A DNA stretch of 49,339 nucleotides from Candidatus Merdivicinus intestinavium (GTDB lineage: Bacteria > Bacillota > Clostridia > Oscillospirales > Ruminococcaceae). Positions 7,136 to 15,018 of the stretch are shown in pieces. Below the pieces are notes generated by a model. It made no database searches, was not told the origin of the DNA, and saw only the letters and a list, made by a program, of their open reading frames with translations. The DNA lies in NCBI GenBank assembly GCA_018713245.1, contig DVFM01000007.1:1-49339 (forward strand), in the 5' to 3' direction. Each line of letters starts with the position of its first letter. Within the stretch, counting starts at the first letter, position 1. Made by a program: the position numbers and the translations under genes.

Positions 7136-8335
7136 TCAGTCCGTCCGGCGGCGGGAAGCCGCGCGGTAAAGAATCAGGCCGGCCAGCAGCAGGATGGGGA
7201 AGCAGACGGCGAAAAGAATCCCCATCTTCAGGTTGGACTGGAACCATTCCGACACCGTCCCCACCAGGGCCGGGCCGGACGTGCAGCCCAGGTCCCCCGC
7301 CAGGGCCAGCAGGGCGAACATGGCCGTGCCGCCCCGGGGCATCCCCTTGGCGGCCAGGCTGAAGGTGCCGGGCCACATAATGCCCACCGACAGGCCGCAG
7401 AGGCTGCACCCCACCAGCGCCGCAACCGGGTTGGCGGAAAGGGAGGCCAGCAGATAGCTGACAATACAGAGCGCGCCGCTGGCCGCCATAAAGCGGATCA
7501 GGGGAACCTTGTCGCTGAATTTGCCGTAAAGGGCGCGGGTCAGCCCCATGCAGACGGCGAAGGCGCAGGGCCCCGCCAGGTCGCCGATGGTTTTGGACAC
7601 CCCGAGGCCGGCTTCCGCAAAGGCGGACGCCCACTGGCTCATGGCCTGCTCGGAAGCGCCTGCGCAGGCCATAAGCAGGAAGAAAATCCAGAACATCCGG
7701 CTGCGGAAAAGCTGCCCGAAGGACAGGCCCTCGCCGCTTTCGGTCAGCGTTGCAATGGGCACCTGGGAAAAGTAAAAGGTGTTGAGCAGCGGGATCACCG
7801 CCCAGACCACAGCCATAATCTTCCAGTTTTCAATCCCGAACAGGGTGAAAAACAGCGTGGAAAGGAGCACCACAAAGACGTGCCCCCAGCAGTAAAAGGA
7901 GTGGAGGATGCTCATGGCCCCCTCTTTTTTCTCGGTGGGGCAGGCTTCCACGATGGGGCTTATCAGCACTTCAATCAGGCCGCCGCCCACGGCGCAGAAG
8001 GCGTACGCCAGCAGCAGCCCGGCGTAAGGCGGGAGGAGGGAGGGGAAAACGGCCAGCCCCATCAGCCCGACGGCGGAGGAGATATGCGCGGCCATGGCGC
8101 AGGTCCGGTAGCCGATGCGGTCCACAAATTTGGCCGCCAGCAGGTCCACAATCAGCTGAAGTCCGAAATTAAAGGACACCAGCAGGGCAATTTTATCCAG
8201 AGAAATCTGATAGCTGTTCTGGAAGGTAATGAAAAGCAGTGGGGCAAAATTGTTGATGATAGCCTGGGTGATATAGCCGATATAGGATGCATAAATGGTG
8301 TGGTTATAATTTTCTCGGATTGACAGCGATCGCAT
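7136..8335 (-). CDS. MFS transporter (sugar/fucose-permease-like)
   Basis: A 399-residue major facilitator with about 12 membrane segments. Loop 2-3 carries AAKFVDRIGYRT, a variant of the MFS RxGRR signature. The N-half ending with EKKEGAMSILHSFYCWGHVF resembles the fucose/glucose permease-like FucP branch. The start is supported by AGGAGG seven bases upstream. It lies 18 bp after the stop of the LacI-type regulator gene and is evidently co-transcribed with it, so the regulator probably senses the transported substrate. The substrate is not deducible. Confidence 0.85.
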   Translation of the reverse strand: MRSLSIRENYNHTIYASYIGYITQAIINNFAPLLFITFQNSYQISLDKIALLVSFNFGLQLIVDLLAAKFVDRIGYRTCAMAAHISSAVGLMGLAVFPSLLPPYAGLLLAYAFCAVGGGLIEVLISPIVEACPTEKKEGAMSILHSFYCWGHVFVVLLSTLFFTLFGIENWKIMAVVWAVIPLLNTFYFSQVPIATLTESGEGLSFGQLFRSRMFWIFFLLMACAGASEQAMSQWASAFAEAGLGVSKTIGDLAGPCAFAVCMGLTRALYGKFSDKVPLIRFMAASGALCIVSYLLASLSANPVAALVGCSLCGLSVGIMWPGTFSLAAKGMPRGGTAMFALLALAGDLGCTSGPALVGTVSEWFQSNLKMGILFAVCFPILLLAGLILYRAASRRRTD

Positions 8336-8353
8336 AATGTGACCTCCTGGGCT

Positions 8354-9379
8354 TTACGGATGAATCGGCAGGACGGATTCCCGCTCCACCTGCCTGGTGG
8401 GGATGAGAAAGGCCTGTCCGGCGGCCGTCTCGCCGCCGATGCGGGCAAGCAGGCGGTTGACGGCGGTTTCGGCAATCCGGTCCGCCTGCTGATTGACGGT
8501 GGAAAGCCGCGGCTTGACGGCCCGGGTCCACTCGATTTCGTCAAAGGAGATGATGGAAAGCTCCTCCGGGACGCGGACATTCTCCTCGTTGAGGGCCATA
8601 ATCGCCCCCATGGCCATAAAGTAATTGCAGATAAGCAGGGCGGTGGGCCTTTCATCGGGAGCGGCCAGCAGGCGCTTGATGCAGCGGTATCCCCCGTCGA
8701 TGTTGTATTCATCCCGGCAGACCCATTTCTCCCGGATGGGGAGCCCCTGGCTGCGCAGGGCGTTTTGATAGCCCCGCAGGCGCTCGTTGGCGGAAAAATG
8801 GAGTTCCGTGCCGGTGATGACGGCAATCCCGCGGTGCCCCTTATCCAGAAGCGAGGACACGGCGGAAAAAGCGCCCTGGGCGTTTTCCGTCATGACGAAA
8901 TCCACGTCGGCGCACTCGGGGTAGTCCCCGCAGTCCGGGGAAATGCTGTCCACCACCACCAGGGGAATCTGGAGCCGCCGGCAGCTCCGCAGAATCTCCG
9001 TCAGGCAGTGGCTCGCGAAATAAAACACCCCGTCCACCGACTTGGCGGAAAAGAGCTCCAGCCCCTGCTGCGCCCGCTGCGGCAGGTCCTTGGTCTCAAA
9101 CAGGAGCGCCGTGTAGCCGTTCAGCAGCAAAATCTCCTCCATCTCCGAAATTACGGAGGTGTAAAACAGGTTGGACAGGCTGTCCAGCAGGATGCCGATG
9201 GTCATGGAGCGGCGTGTTTTCAGGGCGCGGGCGGCCGCATTGACCTGATAGCCCAGCTCCTGAATGGCGGCGTCGATGCGGCGCCGGTTGGCCTCTTTTA
9301 CGGGGATCCCGTTGATATGCTTGGAGACGGTGGCAATGGAAACGCCGCTGCGGGCGGCAATATCCTTGATGGTCGCCGT
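8354..9379 (-). CDS. LacI-family transcriptional regulator with apparent ACG start
   Basis: About 341 residues: LacI HTH (TIKDIAARSGVSIATVSKHING), hinge with NAAARALKTRRS, then a periplasmic-binding-type ligand domain ending near RQVERESVLPIHP. No ATG, GTG or TTG lies between the promoter (9411-9439) and the HTH. The codon where LacI proteins normally start is ACG (9379-9377), seven bases after an AGGAGG site, giving M-ATIKDIA. The only upstream ATG in frame falls inside the promoter. Initiation at ACG (or less likely ATT at 9385) is therefore proposed; a sequencing T-to-C error is the alternative. It probably regulates the downstream MFS gene. Confidence 0.88.
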   Translation of the reverse strand, partial: TATIKDIAARSGVSIATVSKHINGIPVKEANRRRIDAAIQELGYQVNAAARALKTRRSMTIGILLDSLSNLFYTSVISEMEEILLLNGYTALLFETKDLPQRAQQGLELFSAKSVDGVFYFASHCLTEILRSCRRLQIPLVVVDSISPDCGDYPECADVDFVMTENAQGAFSAVSSLLDKGHRGIAVITGTELHFSANERLRGYQNALRSQGLPIREKWVCRDEYNIDGGYRCIKRLLAAPDERPTALLICNYFMAMGAIMALNEENVRVPEELSIISFDEIEWTRAVKPRLSTVNQQADRIAETAVNRLLARIGGETAAGQAFLIPTRQVERESVLPIHP

Positions 9380-9410
9380 GAAAATCCCTCCTTTTACTGG
9401 AATCCTTACA

Positions 9411-9439
9411 ATTATAGCATGGATAGCGCCAAAGGGCAA
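9411..9439 (-). promoter_or_regulatory. Promoter of the lacI-MFS operon
   Basis: On the minus strand TTGCCC (9434-9439), 17-bp spacer, perfect TATAAT (9411-9416). The predicted start of transcription is only about 25 bases before the proposed ACG start codon. Confidence 0.75.
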
Positions 9440-9441
9440 TC

Positions 9442-10005
9442 TCATTTTCCGGAGAAAAACAGACAAAAAAGTGTGAGAAGAAGTGTGAAATTTCCGGTCT
9501 CCCGGAAGAGCAGCAGGCCCGCCGCAGCCAGCAGGGCGGCGCAGCCCCAGTGAACCGCCGCGGCGATGCGGGGAGCCGCCGCAGGGCAGAGCAGGTCCAG
9601 CGCCAGCCGCAGCAGCTGCCCGCCGTCCAGCGGCGCTAGGGGAAGAAGGTTCCAAATCCCCAACAGGAGATGAAACCCGGCGGCGCGGGGGCATCTCAGA
9701 AAAAACAGCGCCGCCGCGGAAACAAAATTCGCAAAACAGCCGCCCAAAAGGACCAGCGCCTCCCGGGCAGGCGGCAGGAACCCCTCCCGCGGGACAATGC
9801 GCATGCCGCCCGCTTCCAGCCAAAGCTCCCGGGGAGGGCTGCCGGCCAGCGCATAAGCGGCCAGATGCCCCAGCTCGTGCAGGATGCAGCAGAAAACGCA
9901 CCACAGCCCCCAGTCGCTGCGGCTGATTTGGGTCATGAAAAAAAGGACGGCCAGAAATCCGAACCGGAGCCCCACCCGGAAATGCCCGAAAGAGAAGATG
10001 ATCAC
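9442..10005 (-). CDS. M50 site-2-type intramembrane metalloprotease (SpoIVFB-like)
   Basis: A 187-residue membrane protease. The zinc site is HELGH within CCILHELGHLAAYAL, and the third ligand lies in NLLPLAPLDGGQLL, the NxxPxxxLDG signature of site-2 proteases. It starts at GTG 10005 after AAGGAG, and the GTG overlaps the stop of the preceding M23 gene (GTGA). The order LytM/M23 protein then M50 protease matches spoIVFA-spoIVFB, where SpoIVFB cleaves pro-sigma-K in the mother cell. It lacks the C-terminal CBS domain of B. subtilis SpoIVFB, so orthology is inferred. Confidence 0.85.
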   Translation of the reverse strand: MIIFSFGHFRVGLRFGFLAVLFFMTQISRSDWGLWCVFCCILHELGHLAAYALAGSPPRELWLEAGGMRIVPREGFLPPAREALVLLGGCFANFVSAAALFFLRCPRAAGFHLLLGIWNLLPLAPLDGGQLLRLALDLLCPAAAPRIAAAVHWGCAALLAAAGLLLFRETGNFTLLLTLFCLFFSGK

Positions 10006-10565
10006 GGCGTCTCCTTCCCATAATCTTCCCAGAAGGGAAGCCAGGCGGGATTTAACCGGACGCCGTTCATCCTGATTTCCAGGTGCAGGTGGGGGCCGGT
10101 GGCGTCGCCGGTCTGTCCGGAAAGGGCGATGGGCTCTCCCGGGCGGACAGTCTCCCCCTCGCCGGCAAGGAGGGCGCTGCAATGGGCGTAGAGCGTTTCA
10201 AAGCCGTTCCCGTGGTCCAGGAGGAGATAATTCCCATAGCTCTCGTGATATTCGGAAACCAGCACCGTTCCGCCCAGCAGGGCGGAAATCCGCGTCCCCT
10301 CCGGGCAGGAAAGGTCGGCGCCGGTGTGAAAATCCAGCGCCCCGGACATGGGGTGGAACCGCCATCCGAAGGGCGAGGTGACATCGCCCGCCTCCAGCGG
10401 AGGGCAGAGGGCGGCGGTCACCCGGTAGGGGGAAAAATCCGAACCGGCGGGGGGCGGCATGGGGTCAAAATCCGCGGCGGAGACATCCTCTGCAGGGGGA
10501 CGGAATAAAAAAAGGACAAGCAGGACAGCCAGAAAAACGGCCGGGATGCGGGAACAGGATTTCAA
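10002..10565 (-). CDS. Membrane-anchored M23 (LytM) metallopeptidase, SpoIVFA-like
   Basis: A 187-residue protein with an N-terminal membrane segment (IPAVFLAVLLVLFLF) and a C-terminal M23 domain. Zinc ligands look intact: H and D in DFHTGADL and the HxH of GPHLHLEI, with LYAHC between. Start chosen at TTG 10565, seven bases after AAGGAGG; the frame stays open upstream without a ribosome site. It overlaps the M50 gene, as spoIVFA overlaps spoIVFB. A general murein endopeptidase is the alternative. Confidence 0.82.
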   Translation of the reverse strand: MKSCSRIPAVFLAVLLVLFLFRPPAEDVSAADFDPMPPPAGSDFSPYRVTAALCPPLEAGDVTSPFGWRFHPMSGALDFHTGADLSCPEGTRISALLGGTVLVSEYHESYGNYLLLDHGNGFETLYAHCSALLAGEGETVRPGEPIALSGQTGDATGPHLHLEIRMNGVRLNPAWLPFWEDYGKETP

Positions 10566-10586
10566 ATGCAGCACCTCCTTCCCCCA

Positions 10587-10594
10587 AGTATATG
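10587..10594 (-). promoter_or_regulatory. Possible sigma-E-type -10 element before the M23-M50 pair
   Basis: CATATACT on the minus strand matches the Bacillus sigma-E -10 consensus CATACAMT at seven of eight positions and lies about 20 bases before the TTG start. A matching -35 at the usual 13-14-bp spacing is poor, so this is tentative. Confidence 0.3.
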
Positions 10595-10673
10595 CCGCCG
10601 GAATGCGGAAAAGAGCGGAATTCCCCCATGAAAAATGCCGGGAACAGCCGCGCATAAATGCCCGCAAAAAGCC

Positions 10674-10702
10674 TTGCGCCGCCGCGCCGCCTGTGCTACA
10701 AT
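10674..10702 (+). promoter_or_regulatory. Promoter of the EEP-family gene
   Basis: TTGCGC (10674-10679), 17-bp spacer, TACAAT (10697-10702); a GGGAGG ribosome site and ATG at 10726 follow. Confidence 0.65.
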
Positions 10703-10725
10703 AAGGGGACAAGGGAGGAATTCGC

Positions 10726-11445
10726 ATGCAGATCAAAATTATGACCTATAACATCCAATCCGGCCATAATCTGGCCAAAGACCGGGACGTCCGCCACGCT
10801 GCCGAAACCATCCGCGCGGAAAACCCGGACATCCTGAACCTGAACGAGGTGCAGCACTGCACCGAATACTGCGCCGACGGCCGCTGCCAGGCGGAAAAGC
10901 TGGCGGAAATGCTGGGATATCCGTATTTCCGGTTTGGGAAAGCCATCGACCACATGGGCGGAGAATACGGCAACGCCCTGCTGAGCCGCTTCCCCATCCT
11001 GGAAAGCGAAGTGTACCCTGTCCCCGGCATTTCGGAGGAGGAAAAGAAAAACTGCGTATGGGCGGAGGACCGTTCCCATATGCGGTGCGTGCTGGACGCC
11101 GGCGGAAAGGAAATTGTCGTTTTGAGCACCCATTACGGCCTCAATCCGCCCGAGCAGAAAAACGCGGTGGCCGAAACGCTCCGTCTGGCCAAAGGGGAAA
11201 GCCGCCCCCTGATCTTTCTGGGTGACCTCAATATGGAGCCGGACAATCCCCTGCTGCGCCCGGTATTCGCAGCCCTGTCCGACACGGCGGACAAGGGAGA
11301 AGGCAGCATGCTGACCTACCCCTCCGACAACCCGGAAGGGAAAATCGACTACATCTTCCAGAAGGGATTCCAAACGGTGCGGTCCTACGTCCCGGTGTCC
11401 GTCAATTCCGACCACAGGCCGGTGGTGGCGATTCTGGAGAAGTAA
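10726..11445 (+). CDS. Endonuclease/exonuclease/phosphatase (EEP) family hydrolase
   Basis: A 239-residue metal-dependent phosphodiesterase of the EEP (DNase I-like) fold. Family motifs appear in order: MTYNIQSG, LNEVQ (metal Glu), STHYGL, GDLNMEPD (Asp/Asn), KIDYIF and the terminal SDHRPV (Asp-His). No signal peptide, so cytoplasmic. Members cleave DNA, phosphoinositides or sphingolipids; the substrate here is not evident. Monocistronic, between its own promoter and a terminator at 11492-11532. Confidence 0.9.
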   Translation: MQIKIMTYNIQSGHNLAKDRDVRHAAETIRAENPDILNLNEVQHCTEYCADGRCQAEKLAEMLGYPYFRFGKAIDHMGGEYGNALLSRFPILESEVYPVPGISEEEKKNCVWAEDRSHMRCVLDAGGKEIVVLSTHYGLNPPEQKNAVAETLRLAKGESRPLIFLGDLNMEPDNPLLRPVFAALSDTADKGEGSMLTYPSDNPEGKIDYIFQKGFQTVRSYVPVSVNSDHRPVVAILEK

Positions 11446-11491
11446 GCGGTAATTTTTCCGCCGGCTGCTCCCCGGCGCGGCATCCCCTATC

Positions 11492-11532
11492 AAAAAAACG
11501 CTCCCGGACCGGACAGGTTCGGGAGCGTTTTC
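11492..11532. terminator. Bidirectional rho-independent terminator
   Basis: CGCTCCCG pairs with CGGGAGCG, extended by GACC/GGTT, flanked by an A-run on the left and TTTT on the right. It serves both the plus-strand EEP gene and the minus-strand Cys-rich membrane protein. Confidence 0.85.
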
Positions 11533-11544
11533 GCATGCGCCGGT

Positions 11545-12390
11545 TTACGGCCGGTATGCGCGAAAGACACGGGCGGTGCGCCAAAGGTACACCATCTTCG
11601 CAATGCCAACCACCAATAGCGCCAGCATGGACACCAGGAATGCCGCCGCCCCGAGGAGCGGGGACAGAAGCACAAGAAAGGCGCACACGATACTAACAAG
11701 GAAGGAACCGATGTACCATTTCCAGAGCTTGCGCCATTTTTCCGACAGGCTGCCGTCCGCATGCAGCAAAATTTCCGCATGCCCCTGAATTTCCTGATAT
11801 TCCCCGGCCAGGGAAACAACCGCGGCCGGCAGCGTAAGAATCAGGGACCACCCGGCATACCCGATGCCGGAAAAAACAACAATCCCATTCACCAGAAGGA
11901 CAACCGCAAGGCAGACCGCAGCGGTGCGGTAGCGGGAATTTTTTGCGGAAAGGAACAAAAGGACGGCAATATATCCCGCCGAACCGAGGAGCCCCAGAAT
12001 CGTTCCGGTCCAATAGAGGCCCGGGACCCATTCGGCGAATCTTTCATCGGTCACCAGTCCGACAACCTCGCTGAAAACGGACAGCCAGAACAGCAGGCCA
12101 ACCCATTTGCAGAAAAAGGGGGCGTTCTCTGCAATTTCCGCCCGCCGCGCTTCCTCAGCGGCCCTCTTCTCCTGCCGGTACCGCGGGAATTCCTTCCGCT
12201 CCAGATATTTCCCGCAGGAACTGCGAAGCCCGCAGGTGCCGCAGCCGGCGTGCCCTTTTTCCCTGCAGCAGTTTGCCAGCCGGCAATCCCCGGATACGGC
12301 CTTTCCCGGCCCGTCCTGACACCCGGGGCAGCCCAGCCCCGCCCGATAACTGCACTCTGCGCAATTTTTTCCGCAATATGTTTCAGCCAT
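11545..12390 (-). CDS. Cys-rich N-terminal domain fused to multi-pass membrane protein
   Basis: A 281-residue protein. The first 60 residues contain about 11 cysteines in CxxxC and CxxC spacings (CGKNCAEC, CPGC, CGTC), resembling the small DUF3795-like cysteine-rich, putative metal-binding modules. A charged helix with repeated Arg/Glu/Ala follows, then about seven membrane segments to the C-terminus. The start at ATG 12390 follows GGGGAGAAG; an in-frame ATG at 12450 lacks a ribosome site. It lies downstream of fucI with a 159-bp gap holding a GC-rich hairpin. Function unknown; a metal- or redox-sensing membrane protein is conceivable. Confidence 0.75.
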   Translation of the reverse strand: MAETYCGKNCAECSYRAGLGCPGCQDGPGKAVSGDCRLANCCREKGHAGCGTCGLRSSCGKYLERKEFPRYRQEKRAAEEARRAEIAENAPFFCKWVGLLFWLSVFSEVVGLVTDERFAEWVPGLYWTGTILGLLGSAGYIAVLLFLSAKNSRYRTAAVCLAVVLLVNGIVVFSGIGYAGWSLILTLPAAVVSLAGEYQEIQGHAEILLHADGSLSEKWRKLWKWYIGSFLVSIVCAFLVLLSPLLGAAAFLVSMLALLVVGIAKMVYLWRTARVFRAYRP

Positions 12391-12453
12391 AAAACTTCTC
12401 CCCTTCAGCAAAATCAGGCGCCTCCGCGCGAAAAAACACAGCGAATACACAGA

Positions 12454-12480
12454 CCCCCCGTCCCGAAACGGGGCGAGGGG
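12454..12480 (-). terminator. GC-rich hairpin downstream of fucI
   Basis: CCCC and CGxCCCG arms pair with CGGGxCG and GGGG arms around a three-base loop (11 of 12 pairs). A U-rich tail is weak, so partial read-through into the next gene is possible. Confidence 0.45.
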
Positions 12481-12549
12481 ATTTCTGTACGAAAGAGGAA
12501 AGGGTATCAGCCGGAGTCCGGCACGCCGCTCCTGCGGCGCAGAAAAGAT

Positions 12550-14334
12550 TTAGCGGTACAGGGGGCCGTAAGCCTTGCAGGCGGCGTAGTCGGCAGCCTG
12601 CTGGTCCGTGGTGCCGAAGCTGGCCCAGGCATGAGGCCGGTAAACCTTATCCTCGGGCACGTTGTGCATCGTCACAGGGATGCGCAGCATGGACGCGAGG
12701 GTGATGAGGTCCGCGCCGACATGGCCGTAAACGGTGACGCCGTGGTTCGCGCCCCAGTTGGCCATCACGCTGTACACATCCTTGAACGCGCCTTCGCCGG
12801 TCAGGCGGGGAGCAAACCAGGTGGTGGGCCAGGTGGGGTCGGTGCGGGGGTTAATGGCATCGTAAACGGCATCGGGCAGGTTGGCGGTCCAGCCTTCCGC
12901 AATCTGAAGGACAGGTCCCACGCCCTGAACGATGTTGAAGCGCAGCATGGTCACAGGCATTTCGGCCTGGCAGCGGAAGTGGCTGGAGAATCCGCCCCCG
13001 CGGAAGTACTGATAGTCCGCCCGGCACCAGTCGGTAGCAGCCAGGCAGGCGGCGCGGTCTGCATCGGTCATCTCCCAGAAGGGCTTCATGCAGCCTTCGC
13101 CGTTGGCGTTCTTGCTGGCGCCGGAGCCGTCCAGGGCGGTAGCGCCGGAGTTAATGAGGTGAATAAAGCCGTTTTCGGCAACGCCGGTGGGCTTCACGCC
13201 GGTAACGCGCTCGCAGGCTTCGGGGCTCCAGTAGGTGCGGACGTCATGGAAGCAGGGGGCGGAACCGGAAATCAGGGTGCCCAGCAGCATGGAAATGCCG
13301 TTGCAGGTGTCGTTTTCCGTCGCGAAGGGGGTGGGAGCCTTGGGGCCGTTCCAGTCGAAGGTGGAAGCGAGGATCGCTTCGGAGAAGTCCGCGTTGGGCA
13401 GCCAGTCGGTCCACTGACGCTGTCCCTGGAAGCCGCCGGCAACCGCGTTGCGGCCCAGCGCTTCTTCGTGCCAGCCCATTTCATCCAGCTTGGGATTTCC
13501 GTAAAGGATATCCCGCATGATGAGGGTCATCTTGACGATGAATTCCCAATCCTTGTCGGGAGCAACCACTTTGGATTTGGTGATGATGGAGGGCAGGTCC
13601 TTGCCGGCGTTCTTGTCGAAGCCTTCCTTGCAGTTTTCCTTTACCCAGGCCAGCGCCTTCTGGTATTCCTCTTCATCGTAGATGCCGACGCTCATTCGGC
13701 GGAGGATTTCCACTTCGTCCACCCACTCAGCGCGGATGCCGAGGTATTTCTGCATCACGTCGGCGTCGCAGAAGCTGCCGGCGATGCCCATGGCGACAGC
13801 GCCGATGTTGACATACGCTTTATTTTTCATCCAGCCGACCGCAACAGCGCCCCGGGCGAAACGGAGGATTTTTTCCGCAACGTCGGCGGGGATGGTGTCG
13901 TCGGAAGCGTCCTGAACGTCATGGCCGTAAATGGAGAAGGCGGGCAGTCCGCGCTGGGCGTGGGCAGCCAGAACGGCGGCCAGATAAACCGCGCCGGGGC
14001 GCTCGGTGCCGTTAAAGCCCCAAACGGCCTTGATGGTATTGGGGTCCATGTCAAAAGTTTCCGTGCCGTAGCACCAGCAGGGGGTAACGGAGAGGGTCGC
14101 CACCACATTTTCGGTGGAGAACTGGTCCGCAACCTTGGCCGCTTCGGCTCCGCCGCCGATGGTGGTGCAGCCGACGACGCACTCAACGGGAGTGCCGTCC
14201 GGATAGCGCAGGTTTTCGCTGATGAGCTTGGCGGCAGCGTTGGCCATGTTCATGGTCTGGGCTTCCAAGGATTCCCGGACGCCGCCCCACCGGCCGTCGA
14301 TGACCGGGCGGATGCCAATTTTCGGTTTCAACAT
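12550..14334 (-). CDS. fucI: L-fucose isomerase
   Basis: A 594-residue enzyme matching L-fucose isomerase (EC 5.3.1.25; E. coli FucI 591 residues), converting L-fucose to L-fuculose with Mn2+. The N-terminus [20 protein letters not shown] is diagnostic. Catalytic residues align by spacing with E. coli Glu337, Asp361 and His528: here Glu340 in ATEND, Asp364 in HDVRTYW, and His531 in NWGANHG. The ATG at 14334 follows an AAAGGGG site. No fuculokinase or aldolase neighbour is seen, so the rest of the pathway must be elsewhere. It has a strong promoter and two operator-like elements upstream. D-arabinose isomerase activity is a known side reaction. Confidence 0.95.
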   Translation of the reverse strand: MLKPKIGIRPVIDGRWGGVRESLEAQTMNMANAAAKLISENLRYPDGTPVECVVGCTTIGGGAEAAKVADQFSTENVVATLSVTPCWCYGTETFDMDPNTIKAVWGFNGTERPGAVYLAAVLAAHAQRGLPAFSIYGHDVQDASDDTIPADVAEKILRFARGAVAVGWMKNKAYVNIGAVAMGIAGSFCDADVMQKYLGIRAEWVDEVEILRRMSVGIYDEEEYQKALAWVKENCKEGFDKNAGKDLPSIITKSKVVAPDKDWEFIVKMTLIMRDILYGNPKLDEMGWHEEALGRNAVAGGFQGQRQWTDWLPNADFSEAILASTFDWNGPKAPTPFATENDTCNGISMLLGTLISGSAPCFHDVRTYWSPEACERVTGVKPTGVAENGFIHLINSGATALDGSGASKNANGEGCMKPFWEMTDADRAACLAATDWCRADYQYFRGGGFSSHFRCQAEMPVTMLRFNIVQGVGPVLQIAEGWTANLPDAVYDAINPRTDPTWPTTWFAPRLTGEGAFKDVYSVMANWGANHGVTVYGHVGADLITLASMLRIPVTMHNVPEDKVYRPHAWASFGTTDQQAADYAACKAYGPLYR

Positions 14335-14356
14335 TGTACATTCCCCTTTCAACGTT

Positions 14357-14364
14357 AAACGTTT
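14357..14364 (-). promoter_or_regulatory. AAACGTTT palindrome in the fucI leader
   Basis: AAACGTTT with flanking T/A symmetry sits about 23 bp before the fucI start. LacI-family operators commonly centre on this kind of A/T-flanked CG. It does not match the complete cre consensus, so a dedicated repressor is more likely than CcpA. Confidence 0.4.
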
Positions 14365-14384
14365 TATGTTTTTTGGATTAGGGA

Positions 14385-14406
14385 AGGAAGCAGAGGGCTG
14401 CTTCCT
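14385..14406 (-). promoter_or_regulatory. Perfect 9-bp inverted repeat at the fucI transcription start
   Basis: AGGAAGCAG (14385-14393) and CTGCTTCCT (14398-14406) are exact complements around a four-base loop. The repeat starts about ten bases after the -10 element, so it could be a repressor operator or a 5'-end RNA hairpin. Confidence 0.6.
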
Positions 14407-14416
14407 GTCTGCTCTT

Positions 14417-14445
14417 ATTGTAGCACGTTGACCGGCGAATGTCAA
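14417..14445 (-). promoter_or_regulatory. Strong promoter of fucI
   Basis: On the minus strand a perfect TTGACA (14440-14445), 17-bp spacer and TACAAT (14417-14422). Confidence 0.8.
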
Positions 14446-14547
14446 CGGGGCGGAAAGATTTTATATTCTGTTCAGAATTAACAGCGTCCGCCGGAAGCGC
14501 TTCCTTTAAATTGGGAAAAAGGGCGGCGCGGCACTTCCCCTGCCGGC

Positions 14548-14877
14548 CTATGTTCCGTTTTCCAGAATATCCTCCCCGATGGCCAGAAACAGGCGCTTCT
14601 GCCGGTCGTTCATCCGGCGGCACAGGGCGGCGACCTCCTCGGCCAAGTAATCCGGCCGGGCGGAATCCACCCCCGTCAGCAGCTCGCCCATGCCGCAGCC
14701 CAGCCACCCGGCGACAGCGGCCAGCGTATCCAAGTTGATTTTCGCCACGCCCCGCTCCAGCTGGCTCACATATCCCACCGAGACGCCCAGCGCTTCGGCC
14801 AGGGCGTCCTGCGTCCGCTCCAGCCCGCGGCGGCGCTGTTTGATCCGTCCGCCGATCATCCGGTAATCCACACCCAT
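14548..14877 (-). CDS. XRE-family (Cro/C1-type HTH) regulator
   Basis: A 109-residue protein. The HTH (RIKQRRRGLERTQDALAEAL then VSVGYVSQLERGVAKI) occupies residues about 9-65, and the C-terminal part is a short acidic/Arg helix (LAEEVAALCRRM). The ATG at 14877 follows AGAGGG at eight bases; GTG codons at 14880 and 14886 are also possible. It is divergent from a small membrane protein gene across a 141-bp AT-rich regulatory region, suggesting autoregulation and control of that gene. Confidence 0.85.
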   Translation of the reverse strand: MGVDYRMIGGRIKQRRRGLERTQDALAEALGVSVGYVSQLERGVAKINLDTLAAVAGWLGCGMGELLTGVDSARPDYLAEEVAALCRRMNDRQKRLFLAIGEDILENGT

Positions 14878-14926
14878 CACTATCACCCTCTTTTATTTTA
14901 GAAGGTATAGCTGTGGATATACAGAT

Positions 14927-14984
14927 AGTTATCACTATAATTTTACTTATAACTGTTGATTTGTGCAAAAAAAGGTGCTATACT
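14927..14984. promoter_or_regulatory. Divergent promoters and candidate XRE operator
   Basis: Plus strand: TTGATT (14956-14961), 17 bp, TATACT (14979-14984). Minus strand: TTGCAC (14963-14968), 17 bp, TAAAAT (14940-14945). The two overlap. Inverted repeats AGTTAT (14927-14932) and ATAACT (14949-14954) flank the minus -10 and are a plausible operator for the XRE protein. Confidence 0.55.
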
Positions 14985-15018
14985 GGAAAGGAAATCCCAT
15001 TTTCCGGAGGCATCCCGT

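Noticed and set aside
11761-14358. 865-codon plus-strand open frame opposite fucI and the Cys-rich gene
   Set aside because: It runs antisense to two well-supported genes and has low-complexity Gly/Ala/Val/His composition typical of a shadow frame.
14341-14370. cre site in the fucI leader
   Set aside because: The AAACGTTT core matches, but the outer TG and CA of the CcpA consensus do not; kept only as a generic LacI-type operator.
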